This document shows positions 20,221-29,400 of a DNA stretch of 64,000 nucleotides, piece by piece. The stretch lies in assembly GCF_021556475.1 (NCBI RefSeq), contig NZ_JAKGBZ010000004.1:62001-126000 (forward strand). Direction: 5' to 3'. Within the stretch, counting starts at the first letter, position 1, and each line of letters opens with the position of its first letter. The translations under genes were made by a program, and so were the position numbers. This stretch comes from Acidiphilium iwatense. Lineage in GTDB: Bacteria; Pseudomonadota; Alphaproteobacteria; Acetobacterales; Acetobacteraceae. Under the pieces are notes generated by a model. That model was given only the letters and a program-made list of their open reading frames with translations. It was not told the origin of the DNA and searched no databases.

Positions 20221-23200
20221 ACAGGAATCAAGCGATGGGCGGACATGGTTCGCCACGGCACGGGCACCGGCCCTGGCACGCTCTGGCACTGCTCGGCGCG
20301 GTTCTGCTGGGGACCATGATTCTGGGGCCAACAGATGCCCGCGCGGCATCCACCATTACCCGCACCTCGTCCTGGACCTATGACCCGAATACCGGGCTGG
20401 TAACCAGCCAGACGATCGAGCCAGGATCGGCCGACGCCGTCACCACGAGCTACACCTACGACGCCTATGGCAACAAAACCGCGGTGACCGTCTCCGCACC
20501 CGGCGTTCAGTCCCGCACGACCACCACGACCTACGACTCGAATGGCGAATTCGTCACCAAGGTTACCAACGCGCTCAACCAGAGCGAGACCTGGAGCTAC
20601 GATCCGCGCTTCGGGGTGCCAGACAGCCATACCGGTCCGAACGGCCTGACCACGTCATGGGTCTATGACAGTCTCGGCCGCAAGGACGCCGAATTCCGGC
20701 CCAACGGCACAGTGGTATCCTGGGTTTATTTCTATCAGCAACCGAACGACGCGCTCGGAACCATTCTGATCTACAAAAAAGTCGGTAGCTCCGGTGTTCC
20801 CGAGGCCGCGCCCACGACCATAACCGGCTACGATACGCTTGGCCGCGTCATTCAGAATATGAAAGACACATATGCTGGAACAACTGTTACCGATATCATC
20901 GCCACCACACAGTATAACGCCCTGGGCCAGGTCTACCGCAGGAGCCTTCCTTATATTATCGGTTCGGGCTCCACTGCCTGGACCACTTTCACCTACGACG
21001 CGCTTGGCCGCGTCGTTTCGGCGCAGAGACCGGATGGCGGCACCACCACCTACGCCTATAACGGCCTGACCACGTCGGTCACCGATGCCCAGGGCCGGAC
21101 CACGACAACGACCAAGAACGACATGGGGCTGCCGGTCGCCGTCACCGATGCCGCGGGCTCGACCACGCGGTACAGCTACGACGCGGTCGGCGACCTGCTC
21201 CAGATCCAGGACCCGAACAACAATTTCACCGAATTCACCTACGATACCGAGGGCCACAAGCTCACCATGGCCGATCCCGATCGCGGCCAGTGGAGCTACA
21301 GCTACGACGCGCTCGGCGAACTGGTCGGCCAGACCGATGCCGATGGCAACCTCACCACCTTCACCTACGATCAGCTCGGCCGCATGCTCACGCGAGACCA
21401 GCCCGATCAGGACGATACCTGGGTCTACGACTCGGCGACTGACGGTATCGGCAAACTCGGAGCTGCCTATTCGGTCAATGTGGTCAACAATCAGCCGGGA
21501 AGCTATATTACTCTTACCGCCTATACGTATGATTCGGCTGGCAGACTGACCAAGACGACGATCGCGCCAAATAATGGGATGTCATCGTCCTATTCGTACG
21601 TAACGACCTACGATGCCGGCGGCCGGATCAGCACGGTCACCTACCCGAGCGGCTTCGAGGTGCAATATTCCTATTCGGCGATCGGCACGCTGTCCAAGCT
21701 CACCGACGTCGCCACCGGCCAGGCGCTCTGGACGCTCGATACCACCAACGCCGCCGAGGAAGTCACCCAGGAAACCCTGGGCAACGGTGTCGTCGTCAAT
21801 AACACCTATGATCCCAACAGCTATCGCCTGACCGGCACCACCGCCGGCCTCAACGGCACGTCCAGCGTCGCCAACTTCACCTACAGCTACGACAATCTCG
21901 GCGATCTGACCGGCCGGACCGATGCCAACGAGGGCCTGACCGAGAGCTTCACCTACGACAATCTCTACCGGCTGACCGGCTATACGCTCAACAATGCCGA
22001 TGGCACCACCGCGAACACCATCGCCTATGACGGTCTCGGCGACATCATCTACAAATCCGATGTCGGCAGCTACAGCTATCCGGCCGCCTATTCGGGGTCG
22101 GGCCCGGCAACCCATCCGCACGCCGTGGCCGCGATCACCAATTCCGGGACGAACAACCCCTACAATTTGAGCACCACCTATTCCTATGACGCCGACGGCA
22201 ATCAGCTGGCCGGCGACGGCGCGACGGTGAGCTGGACCGGGTTCAACATGGTCGCCTCGATCGCCAGGGGATCGGCGACCGCCACCTATGCCTATGGTCC
22301 GGATCACAACCGGATCATGCAGTCCATCTTCAGCAACGGGGTCATCCAGGATACCACGACCTACCTGAGAGATCCGGCCAGCGGCCTGCATTCAGACTTG
22401 GTCATAGGGGGCTCGGGTACCGTCACCTGGGACGACTATATCGTCGCCGGCGGCGAACTGCTCGGCATGCACGTCACCCCACCAACCGGCAGCGCCTATG
22501 ACCGCTACTTCATCCGCGACCAGCTCGGCTCGATCGCGGTGCTGACCGATGATGCCGGCAACGTGGTCGAGCGCGACAGCTACGACGCCTGGGGCAAGCG
22601 GCGCAACCCCAACGGCACCGACGACGTCGCCGGCAGCCTCACCAGCCAGACCACCCGCGGCTTCACCGGCCACGAGCATATCGATCCGATCGGCCTCATC
22701 AACATGAACGCCCGCGTCTACGACCCGCTGACCGGGCGTTTCATGTCGCCGGACCCCGTCATCCAGCAAATCTACAACCTCCAAAACCTCAACCCCTACT
22801 CCTACGTCGACAACAATCCGCTTTCGATCACCGACCCGACCGGGATGTGCGGAGGGTTCTTCGGATGCTTCTTTTCCGTGATAACCGACATCCTCTTCCC
22901 CGTGAAACTCTTGGCGCCGCTGTTCGAGCAAGTGCCTATTCTCGGGGATTTGTTTGTTGCGGGCGAAGGCCTTGTGTGTGGTCCTTTGTGTGCGGGTGCC
23001 GCAGCTGCGGAAATTACCGGATTTGAGACCGGCAGCCTTGGACAGGCATTGAAGGCGGGGGTCATAACCACGGCCACCGCCGAAGGTTTTCAGGTAGTCG
23101 GGCAGTTGACCGACGGAGGGGCGAACTCGACCATTGGCCAAGACTTCTCAAGCTTCGGTGCGGCCGCCGCAGCGGATGTCTCTTATCTAGCGCAAGTCGC

Positions 23201-23894
23201 CGGCGACGGTCTGGTCGGTGGCCTTTCAAGCATCGCCCAGGGAGGTGGATTTCAATCCGGCTTCCTCGCCGCCGGGTTCAGCAGTGCCGCTGGGCAAACC
23301 CTTGCCATCACAGGCAACGATAACTTACTCACCGCCAGCGTCACCGGTGGCATCGGCTCCGTCATCGGCGGCGGCAAATTCGCCAACGGCGCCGAAACAG
23401 GCGCCTTCGGGTATCTCTTTAATCGGTGCTCAAGTGGCTGTTTCACGCGCATCTCAGCATCAATTAATGCCACGCTGGCGTATATCTTTGGCGACTCACT
23501 ATCGGCTTCCGTTGGCGTAAATTGGCCTAATGATGGCCATCTTAGTGAACTTCAATTGTTTGGAGAGGTTTCGGAAGACCCGCTGATAGGCGTAGGTGCC
23601 TATGCTGGCATAGGCGGGAGTGTTTCTTTCTCCGACCATGCCTCCCTTTATTCTGCTGGTATAACCAATGAGGTTAACCTATACGGAGAAGGTGACGTGG
23701 GCGCCGGGCCTGGTGGTGGTCTGTCGGTAACCGGTCGATCGGATTTATCTTCGCCCGGATATAGCTTAAGCCAGGATGGACCTGGCGGAATGACTATTAA
23801 TCTCCCCAAAGTTGGTATCGGCGTCGGTGCATATGTAGGTGGGGGTGTCTCATTAAATTCTACGGCAGCCACACCTCAATTAGGTCAATGGTGA
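20217..23894 (+). CDS. RHS-repeat core protein with variable C-terminal toxin-like tail (TcC-like)
   Basis: 1225 residues from the ATG overlapping the previous stop. N-terminal signal peptide (LALLGAVLLGTMILGPTDARA). Residues ~45-780 are YD/RHS repeats. The RHS core ends around residues 760-877 with RDQLGSIAVLTDDAGNVVER, ARVYDPLTGRFMSPDP and NNPLSITDPTGM (D873-M877), the usual autocleavage boundary. Residues 878-1065 are a glycine-rich pre-toxin linker ending GGKFANGAETGAFG. From Y1066 (YLFN) a unique ~160-residue tip follows, glycine-rich with alternating strands (GVGAYAGIGGSVSFSDHASL), suggestive of a membrane-active protein. The tip has lower GC than the core. A small membrane protein follows 10 bases later. 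The tip's enzymatic class is unknown. Confidence 0.87.
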   Translation: MNRNQAMGGHGSPRHGHRPWHALALLGAVLLGTMILGPTDARAASTITRTSSWTYDPNTGLVTSQTIEPGSADAVTTSYTYDAYGNKTAVTVSAPGVQSRTTTTTYDSNGEFVTKVTNALNQSETWSYDPRFGVPDSHTGPNGLTTSWVYDSLGRKDAEFRPNGTVVSWVYFYQQPNDALGTILIYKKVGSSGVPEAAPTTITGYDTLGRVIQNMKDTYAGTTVTDIIATTQYNALGQVYRRSLPYIIGSGSTAWTTFTYDALGRVVSAQRPDGGTTTYAYNGLTTSVTDAQGRTTTTTKNDMGLPVAVTDAAGSTTRYSYDAVGDLLQIQDPNNNFTEFTYDTEGHKLTMADPDRGQWSYSYDALGELVGQTDADGNLTTFTYDQLGRMLTRDQPDQDDTWVYDSATDGIGKLGAAYSVNVVNNQPGSYITLTAYTYDSAGRLTKTTIAPNNGMSSSYSYVTTYDAGGRISTVTYPSGFEVQYSYSAIGTLSKLTDVATGQALWTLDTTNAAEEVTQETLGNGVVVNNTYDPNSYRLTGTTAGLNGTSSVANFTYSYDNLGDLTGRTDANEGLTESFTYDNLYRLTGYTLNNADGTTANTIAYDGLGDIIYKSDVGSYSYPAAYSGSGPATHPHAVAAITNSGTNNPYNLSTTYSYDADGNQLAGDGATVSWTGFNMVASIARGSATATYAYGPDHNRIMQSIFSNGVIQDTTTYLRDPASGLHSDLVIGGSGTVTWDDYIVAGGELLGMHVTPPTGSAYDRYFIRDQLGSIAVLTDDAGNVVERDSYDAWGKRRNPNGTDDVAGSLTSQTTRGFTGHEHIDPIGLINMNARVYDPLTGRFMSPDPVIQQIYNLQNLNPYSYVDNNPLSITDPTGMCGGFFGCFFSVITDILFPVKLLAPLFEQVPILGDLFVAGEGLVCGPLCAGAAAAEITGFETGSLGQALKAGVITTATAEGFQVVGQLTDGGANSTIGQDFSSFGAAAAADVSYLAQVAGDGLVGGLSSIAQGGGFQSGFLAAGFSSAAGQTLAITGNDNLLTASVTGGIGSVIGGGKFANGAETGAFGYLFNRCSSGCFTRISASINATLAYIFGDSLSASVGVNWPNDGHLSELQLFGEVSEDPLIGVGAYAGIGGSVSFSDHASLYSAGITNEVNLYGEGDVGAGPGGGLSVTGRSDLSSPGYSLSQDGPGGMTINLPKVGIGVGAYVGGGVSLNSTAATPQLGQW
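23412..23421 (+). other. candidate recombination core (att0) inside rhs
   Basis: TATCTCTTTA, encoding Y-L-F and the first base of N at the start of the variable tip. The same ten bases recur at 30828-30837, and as TATCTCTATA at 38388-38397, each time at the junction to a new tip in the same reading frame. The bases upstream (CTTCGGG) differ from those at the other two sites (ACTTAGA). Confidence 0.6.
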
Positions 23895-23904
23895 GGGCGG
23901 CGAG

Positions 23905-24147
23905 ATGCAAAACGGCACGATAAATGGCGTCCTGTTTATAATAGGGATGTTCTCAATGGGATCACTCTGTGTCTTTTTTCCAAGATGGTTTCAGAGACGA
24001 ATTGAGATGAGTAGTCGTTCGAGCAATTATACAAATTTTGTTGGAAAATATTACTCAGGCCAATTTTCGATTTTCAAACTTAGGACGGTAGGTTTCTTTA
24101 TGTACGCTCTGGGAAGTTTCCTCTTTTATTGGATGTTCCTTCGGTAA
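23905..24147 (+). CDS. small membrane protein, putative immunity protein of RHS tail 0
   Basis: 80 residues with two predicted membrane segments (INGVLFIIGMFSMGSLCVFF and TVGFFMYALGSFLFYWMFL) around a short polar, basic loop. It starts 10 bases after the rhs stop with a purine-rich ribosome site (GGCGGCGAG), so it is co-expressed with the tip. Position directly behind the variable tip is the hallmark of immunity genes in polymorphic toxin systems. A membrane-embedded immunity protein suggests a membrane-targeting (for example pore-forming) tip. No family recognised. Confidence 0.6.
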   Translation: MQNGTINGVLFIIGMFSMGSLCVFFPRWFQRRIEMSSRSSNYTNFVGKYYSGQFSIFKLRTVGFFMYALGSFLFYWMFLR

Positions 24148-24468
24148 CGGCTGGTTCTCAAAATTGCGCGCTGCCTCCATCATCGCTATGATTTTCCCTT
24201 CATATGCTCGTCCGATCGAGGACGCTCGCCATGCTCGCCCTTTGGGCTGTGCGTGGCTCCGCGCCGCCTGCGGCGGTGGCCGCTGGTGCGGCCATCCTTT
24301 GACGGCCTGCGCGCATTGCGGGATTCTGGATTTGGCCGGGGCGCGGAAACGGCCCCTAACCGAACCCGGAAACGGAATTTTCTGCCGGGCGCCCTGATGC
24401 CGAACGATGCACGGAACGATCCACTGAATTAAGTTCCTGGCGCCTGGCTTTTGCCTTATCCTCCCGTC

Positions 24469-24963
24469 ATGCCCAAGCCCGCGACTTTTACACCGGCTGA
24501 GATATCGGCATTGGCTTCCCGGCTCGGTGAGGTCTGGCGGCCGGGGAGCCAGATCACGCCGTGGCTACGGGACAATGCGGATCGGCTGACAAAACTGAAC
24601 CGCGAGGAGCGGTTTAGCTGGGCGGCGGTGGCGTCGGCATTGAACGAGGTTGGGATTATGTACCGCACGGGCAACCCCTGGACGGCGACCAACCTGGCCA
24701 AGGCAGTCAGCGAGGTCCGCCCCGGTGGACGCGCGAATCCGACGTCCGAGCGCAAAGCCGAACTCGCGGCCTGGAGAGCCGACCAGGATGCCGTAAAGGC
24801 CCAGGAGGATGCGGCGTTTGCTGTCGCGTGGGAAACCATGCCCCGCGATGAGCAAGACGAACTGCTTGATCAGTGGCGCCAGACGGATGAATTATTCGGG
24901 ACGGCCGCTGCCCGGTTTTTATCGAGATCGGGTTATCGTAAGGCGCGGCCTGGAGAGACCTAA
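24469..24963 (+). CDS. element-encoded protein of unknown function, possible DNA-binding
   Basis: 164 residues from ATG 24469; an in-frame TTG at 24451 is less likely. The first half has a helix-turn-helix-like pattern (SWAAVASALNEVGIMYRTGNPWTATNLAKAVSEVR) reminiscent of the HTH found in recombinase-type domains and some plasmid proteins. The second half is a charged helix (ERKAELAAWRADQDAVKAQEDAAF). A small Rho-independent terminator follows at 25082. First gene of the backbone; identical in copy B. Family not recognised; a role in recombination or replication of the element is only suggested by position. Confidence 0.6.
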   Translation: MPKPATFTPAEISALASRLGEVWRPGSQITPWLRDNADRLTKLNREERFSWAAVASALNEVGIMYRTGNPWTATNLAKAVSEVRPGGRANPTSERKAELAAWRADQDAVKAQEDAAFAVAWETMPRDEQDELLDQWRQTDELFGTAAARFLSRSGYRKARPGET

Positions 24964-25081
24964 ACCATCTCCAGCTCAATGATCGCCCGCCATCATTCAG
25001 TGGATCATTCTGAAGATTCGTCTGAGCTACATTCTGAGCTATATTCAGAGCATCAATCCGTTGTTCTTTCTGAGGTCACTT

Positions 25082-25102
25082 CCGGGCTAATCCCGGCTTT
25101 TT
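25082..25102 (+). terminator. Rho-independent terminator
   Basis: Stem CCGGG / CCCGG with loop CTAAT followed by CTTTTTG, downstream of the 164-residue gene. The same structure is present at 32642 in copy B. Confidence 0.65.
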
Positions 25103-25291
25103 GTTGTGGTATTATGTTATGCGTTTACTACAGACCAAGGCATCCTAGCGGATACTTTGAACGTGCAACGAAAACCCGGCCAAAACCCTCAAAAATGCGC
25201 CTTCTGGGTTTTTGCTCCCAGGGACGGGGCGAAGAACAAGTTTTTGCCAGTCCGAACAAAGAACGGGCGGTTTTGTTGCCGCGAAGCGGGA

Positions 25292-25346
25292 CAGAAGAGA
25301 GACACGAGAGAGACAGAAGAGGGACAGCAGAGAGACAGCAAGGTGA
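25292..25346 (+). repeat. five tandem 11-base purine-rich repeats (iteron-like)
   Basis: Units CAGAAGAGAGA, CACGAGAGAGA, CAGAAGAGGGA, CAGCAGAGAGA and CAGCAAGGTGA lie head to tail without spacers; the last is degenerate. An 11-base period is not a codon multiple, which argues against a coding origin. Repeated at 32852-32906. Confidence 0.7.
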
Positions 25347-25445
25347 GCTATATGGACCAATGCACCCTTGGTGCTTTTGGTACCTCGATAAAAAACATAA
25401 CCGGCCCGTAAGATGCAGCACTGACTTCATGTGCTGGCGGCCCCG

Positions 25446-25793
25446 TTACGCCAAAACCTGAGAGATTGAACTTTTGAGAGCGGCCTGATCGGCGGTGACG
25501 AGCGTGCCGAGCTGGCGGATGATGAGGGCTTGTTCCAGCGTGGCGAAAACCGGCTTGACGGCGGAGGGTTTGAGCAGGCCGGCCGCCTGCCAGTCGCGGA
25601 GCCAAACTTCCCCGAGGGTGGGGCTGGGGCGGAACTGGCTGGTGATCGCCATCAACACGATATCCGGCTTGACGCGGTTGTAGGCCAGATTGCTGACGAC
25701 GACGGCGGGCCGCTGCTTTGATGCGGTCTGGCTGGTGAAGGGGAACGGGACGAGGACGACATCGCCAAACTCAAAGGGCATCGTAGGCGTCAT
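25446..25793 (-). CDS. PemK/MazF-family toxin of a type II toxin-antitoxin pair
   Basis: 115 residues from ATG 25793; ATG 25781 is the alternative. The start FEFGDVVLVPFPFTSQTASKQRPAVVVSN is the canonical MazF/PemK beta-barrel opening, followed by DIVLMAITSQ. This family cleaves mRNA in the cytosol unless bound by its antitoxin. The gene overlaps the 3' end of the upstream antitoxin gene by 23 bases, the normal arrangement for such pairs. On a mobile element it would favour retention of the element. Identical copy at 33006-33353. Confidence 0.88.
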   Translation of the reverse strand: MTPTMPFEFGDVVLVPFPFTSQTASKQRPAVVVSNLAYNRVKPDIVLMAITSQFRPSPTLGEVWLRDWQAAGLLKPSAVKPVFATLEQALIIRQLGTLVTADQAALKSSISQVLA

Positions 25794-25968
25794 CTTCCGG
25801 GTTGTTCCAGATCGCGGCGAAGGCGGGCGCACTCACGGCACCGGCGGCGCGGGTGAGCGAACGCTCCTGCTCGCGGGCGGCGATGAACTCGACAAAATCC
25901 TCGATCTCGGCGATCCGCTCGACCGGCAGCGCCTGAATTTTTTCGAGCAAGGGTTGGATGTTCGGCAT
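25771..25968 (-). CDS. antitoxin of the PemK/MazF-type pair
   Basis: 65 residues: a helical N-terminus (QPLLEKIQALPVERIAEIEDFVEFIAAREQ), a linker, and an acidic C-terminal tail (AFAAIWNNPEDDAYDAL) of the kind that threads into a MazF-type toxin. It is directly upstream of and overlapping the toxin gene. Antitoxins of this type neutralise the RNase and usually repress their own promoter. The XRE gene lies just upstream on the same strand. Identical copy at 33331-33528. Confidence 0.8.
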   Translation of the reverse strand: MPNIQPLLEKIQALPVERIAEIEDFVEFIAAREQERSLTRAAGAVSAPAFAAIWNNPEDDAYDAL

Positions 25969-25994
25969 GATTGATCCTCAGATGATGAAGGCGG

Positions 25995-26381
25995 CTAAGC
26001 GGCGAGCACCCGGTCGATTTTTGAACGCTTGATCAGGCTATCCATGAGGATCACCAAAGCTTTTTGATCCTCATCGGGCAATGCGTCGATCTCATTGAGC
26101 ATGGCGTGCAGCTTGAGGTTATGGATGACCGGCTGGTGCGTGCTCTTCTCCCGCCCGACCAGGACATCGAGGGAAACGCCGAGAATATCGGCAATTTTGA
26201 CGATGGTATCGAGTTGCGGCACCGCAGTGCCACGCTCCCACCGATTATAGACCCTTGGGTTGACACTGAGCATGTCAGCCAGCCGTATTTGGGTAATTTT
26301 GCGCTCCTTGCGGGTGCTCTGCAACCGCTCTGCAAACATCGTCATATCCAGCCTCGCCGTTCCATTATGGATGGCAATCAT
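25995..26381 (-). CDS. XRE-family transcriptional regulator of the element
   Basis: 128 residues; an alternative start is the Met at 26345. It has a clear lambda-repressor-like HTH (FAERLQSTRKERKITQIRLADMLSVNPRVYNRWERG) and a C-terminal helical part (LNEIDALPDEDQKALVILMDSLIKR). It is transcribed divergently from the primase gene. A palindrome between the two genes (26436-26455) is a likely operator, so it probably controls primase expression and itself. Identical copy at 33555-33941. Confidence 0.87.
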   Translation of the reverse strand: MIAIHNGTARLDMTMFAERLQSTRKERKITQIRLADMLSVNPRVYNRWERGTAVPQLDTIVKIADILGVSLDVLVGREKSTHQPVIHNLKLHAMLNEIDALPDEDQKALVILMDSLIKRSKIDRVLAA

Positions 26382-26435
26382 CGTACACCCCCTCTGAAAA
26401 CGGCTTGCGAATCTTCACCTATAAGGATAACCATA

Positions 26436-26455
26436 AATAGACTTAATTGTCTATT
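26436..26455. promoter_or_regulatory. candidate operator between the divergent xre and primase genes
   Basis: Inverted repeat AATAGAC-TTAATT-GTCTATT in an AT-rich divergent promoter region, about 27 bases before the primase ATG. Repeated at 33996-34015. Confidence 0.55.
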
Positions 26456-26481
26456 GACGTGTTTTGGAGGAAATATCGCTC

Positions 26482-29400
26482 ATGGCCCGTATCCCGGCAT
26501 CAGAATTAGAGCGGCTAAAGGTGGAAGTGTCGCTGGTCCGGCTGATTGAGGAGGCCGGGATCAAGCTGGCGCGCCGGGGCAAGGACTACACCGCGTGTTG
26601 CCCATTCCATGCGGAGGACACCGCCTCGCTGGTGGTGACGCCGGATAAAAACCTGTTCCACTGTTTTGGTTGCGGGGTGGCTGGCGGGCCGGTTGACTGG
26701 GTGATGAAGCGCAACGGGGTCAGCTTCCGTCATGCCATCGAACTTTTGCGCGAGGGTTTTGCTCCGGTGACGGAGTCGACGGTGAAGCGGACCCCAATGC
26801 GGGCCTTACCGCCGCCGGTGTCGTTCGATGCCGATGACCAGGCGCTGCTGAACCAGGTGGTGGATTATTACCACGAGACTTTGAAGCAAAGCCCGGAGGC
26901 GCTGGCCTATTTGCAGGCGCGCGGCCTGGTGCATGGCGAGCTGGTGCAAAAATTCCGGCTGGGCTACGCGAACCGGACCCTGGGGCTTCGCCTGCCGGAA
27001 AAGACCCGCAAGGCGGGCGCCGATTTACGCGCCCGGTTGGAGCGGATCGGGATTTACCGGGAGAGCGGGCACGAGCATTTTAACGGCAGCCTGGTGGTGC
27101 CGATTCTCGATGAGGGCGGCAACGTCACCGAGCTTTATGGCCGCAAATTGCGCGACGATCTGCGCCCCGGTACGCCGAAGCATCTTTATCTGCCCGGCCC
27201 GCACAAGGGCGTGTGGAATCTGGACGGCATCGCGGCGGCTGGCGAAGAAATCATCCTCACCGAGTCGCTGATCGACGCGATGGCGTTCTGGTGCGCGGGG
27301 TTCCGCAATGTGACGGCCTGCTACGGCACAAGCGGTTTTACCGAGGATCATCTGGCGGCGTTCCGCGGCGCCGGGATTCTGCGCGTACTGATTGCCTTCG
27401 ACCGTGACCCGGCCGGAGAGCGGGGCGCGGGCGAGGTGAGCGAGCGGCTAAGGAAAGAAGGTTTTTGCTCCTACCGGGTGGAGTTCCCGAAAGGGATGGA
27501 TGCGGCGGAATATGCGTTGAAGGTGACGCCCGCCGCCAAGTCGCTGGGTGTACTGATTCGCAAGGCGGTGTGGCTGGGGCAAGGCCAGGCGCCCGCCATC
27601 ACCAGCGCGCCGCGCGATCTTTTGCTCCCCGAACCGCCATTGTCCTCACCGGAAACAACCGGGCCGGAGCCAATCAGCCTCCGACCGAACCCCGTCCTTC
27701 CCTTAGCCGCTAAGGAAGAAGACACACCCGAGCTGGTTGCCGCTTTGCCCCTGGCGCCTTTGCCAGCGGCGCGTGTTCCGGCCCCGGCGGAGGACATCCC
27801 GGCCGAGGTGAGCGAGACGGAAACGGTGTTCAGTTTTGGTGATCGGCGCTGGCGGGTGCGTGGCTTGGCCCGCAATTTGGCGCATGACGTGCTGAAGGTG
27901 AATCTGCTGGCCTCTTGCGGGGCCGCGTTCCATGTCGATGCGCTCGATCTGTATAATGCCCGCGCGCGTACAAGTTTTTTGACCCAGGCGGCGATAGAGT
28001 TGCAGGTGCCGGAGGATGTGCTGAAGGCCGATCTCGGCCGGGTGCTGCTGAAACTGGAGGAGTTGCAGGACGAGGCGATCAAGAAGGCCCTGGCGCCCAA
28101 ACTGGCCGAGGCCGTGACGATGGACGAGGAAGCACGGCACGCCGCCCTTGCCCTGCTGAAAAGCGAGAATTTGCTGGCCAGAATTCTGGCGGATTTTGAT
28201 GCCTGCGGCATCGCTGGCGAAGGCACCAACAAGTTGGTCGGCTATCTGGCGGCAGTCTCGCGCAAATTGGCATCACCCTTGGCTGTGGTGATTCAATCGT
28301 CGAGTGCGGCCGGTAAATCGGCGTTGATGGAGGCGGTGCTGGCCTTCGTGCCGCCGGAGGAGCGTGTGCAGTACAGCGCGATGACGGGGCAAAGCCTGTT
28401 CTACATGGGCGAGATCAGCCTGAAGCATCGGATTCTCGCACTTGCCGAGGAGGAGGGCGCGGCGCGGGCAAGCTACGCGCTCAAACTTTTGCAGTCGGAG
28501 GGCGAGCTGACCATTGCCAGCACCGGCAGCGATCCTAAGACCGGCAACCTGGTGACGCAGGAATACCGGGTCGAGGGGCCGGTGATGCTGATGATGACGA
28601 CCACGGCGATTGATATTGACGAGGAGCTGATGAATCGCTGCCTGGTGCTGGCGGTGGATGAGGACCGCGAACAGACCCGCGCCATCCACCGGCTGCAACG
28701 GCAAAAGCGCACCTTGGCCGGGCTGGTGCGCCGGCATGAGAAGCAGGCGATTCTGGATTTGCACCGCAACGCGCAGCGGCTGTTGCGCCCGCTCGCCGTG
28801 GTGAATCCCTACGCCGACCGGCTCACTTTTTTGGACGACCGCACCCGCACACGGCGCGACCATGAGAAATATCTGACGCTGATCGACGCCATCACGCTGC
28901 TGCACCAGCACCAGCGCCCCATCCGCAGCGCCGTGGTCGAGAGCAAGCCGGTGGAATATGTCGAGACGATGCTGGCCGATATCGAAATCGCCAATCGGCT
29001 GGCGCATGAGGTGCTGGGCCGCAGCCTGGACGAATTGCCGCCGCAGACCCGCCGGATGCTGGCGGTGGTTTTTGCCCATGTGCAGGAATCGGCGAACGCC
29101 AAAGCGATCCGGCCAAATGACGTGCGGTTCAGCCGGGCCGACATTCGCAGGCGGGCGGGCCTGGCTGACACGCAATGCCGCCTGCATCTGGACCGCCTGG
29201 CCGCGCTGGAATTTTTGCTGACCCATCGCGGCAGCCGAGGCCAGAGTTTTGAGTATGAGTTGTTGTTCGATGGCGACATCGCGGCCGGTGCGCCGCATCT
29301 GCCGGGGTTGATCGAGGTGGACTCGCTTTGTTCCGCGCCTATGACGGCAAGTTCGCGGGGTGAAACGCCACAGTTGGCGGGGCCATCGCGGGGGCATGGC

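Larger units (their letters stand above)
24964..25445. other. non-coding region with tandem repeats: candidate replication origin of the element
   Basis: A ~480-base gap without a credible gene. It holds near-repeats TCTGAGCTACAT/TCTGAGCTATAT/TCAGAGC at about 25020-25052, a terminator hairpin CCGGG-CTAAT-CCCGG with a T run at 25082-25102, AT-rich DNA around 25100-25130, and five purine-rich 11-base units at 25292-25346. Iterons plus an AT-rich patch on an element that encodes its own primase-ATPase suggest an origin. Identical in copy B (32524-33005). Confidence 0.4.

Noticed and set aside
24979..25461. 160-codon ORF in the candidate origin region (and its copy at 32539)
   Set aside because: Low-complexity protein (SEDSSELHSELYSEHQS, then Arg/Glu-rich) produced by the DNA repeats; no ribosome site or family.
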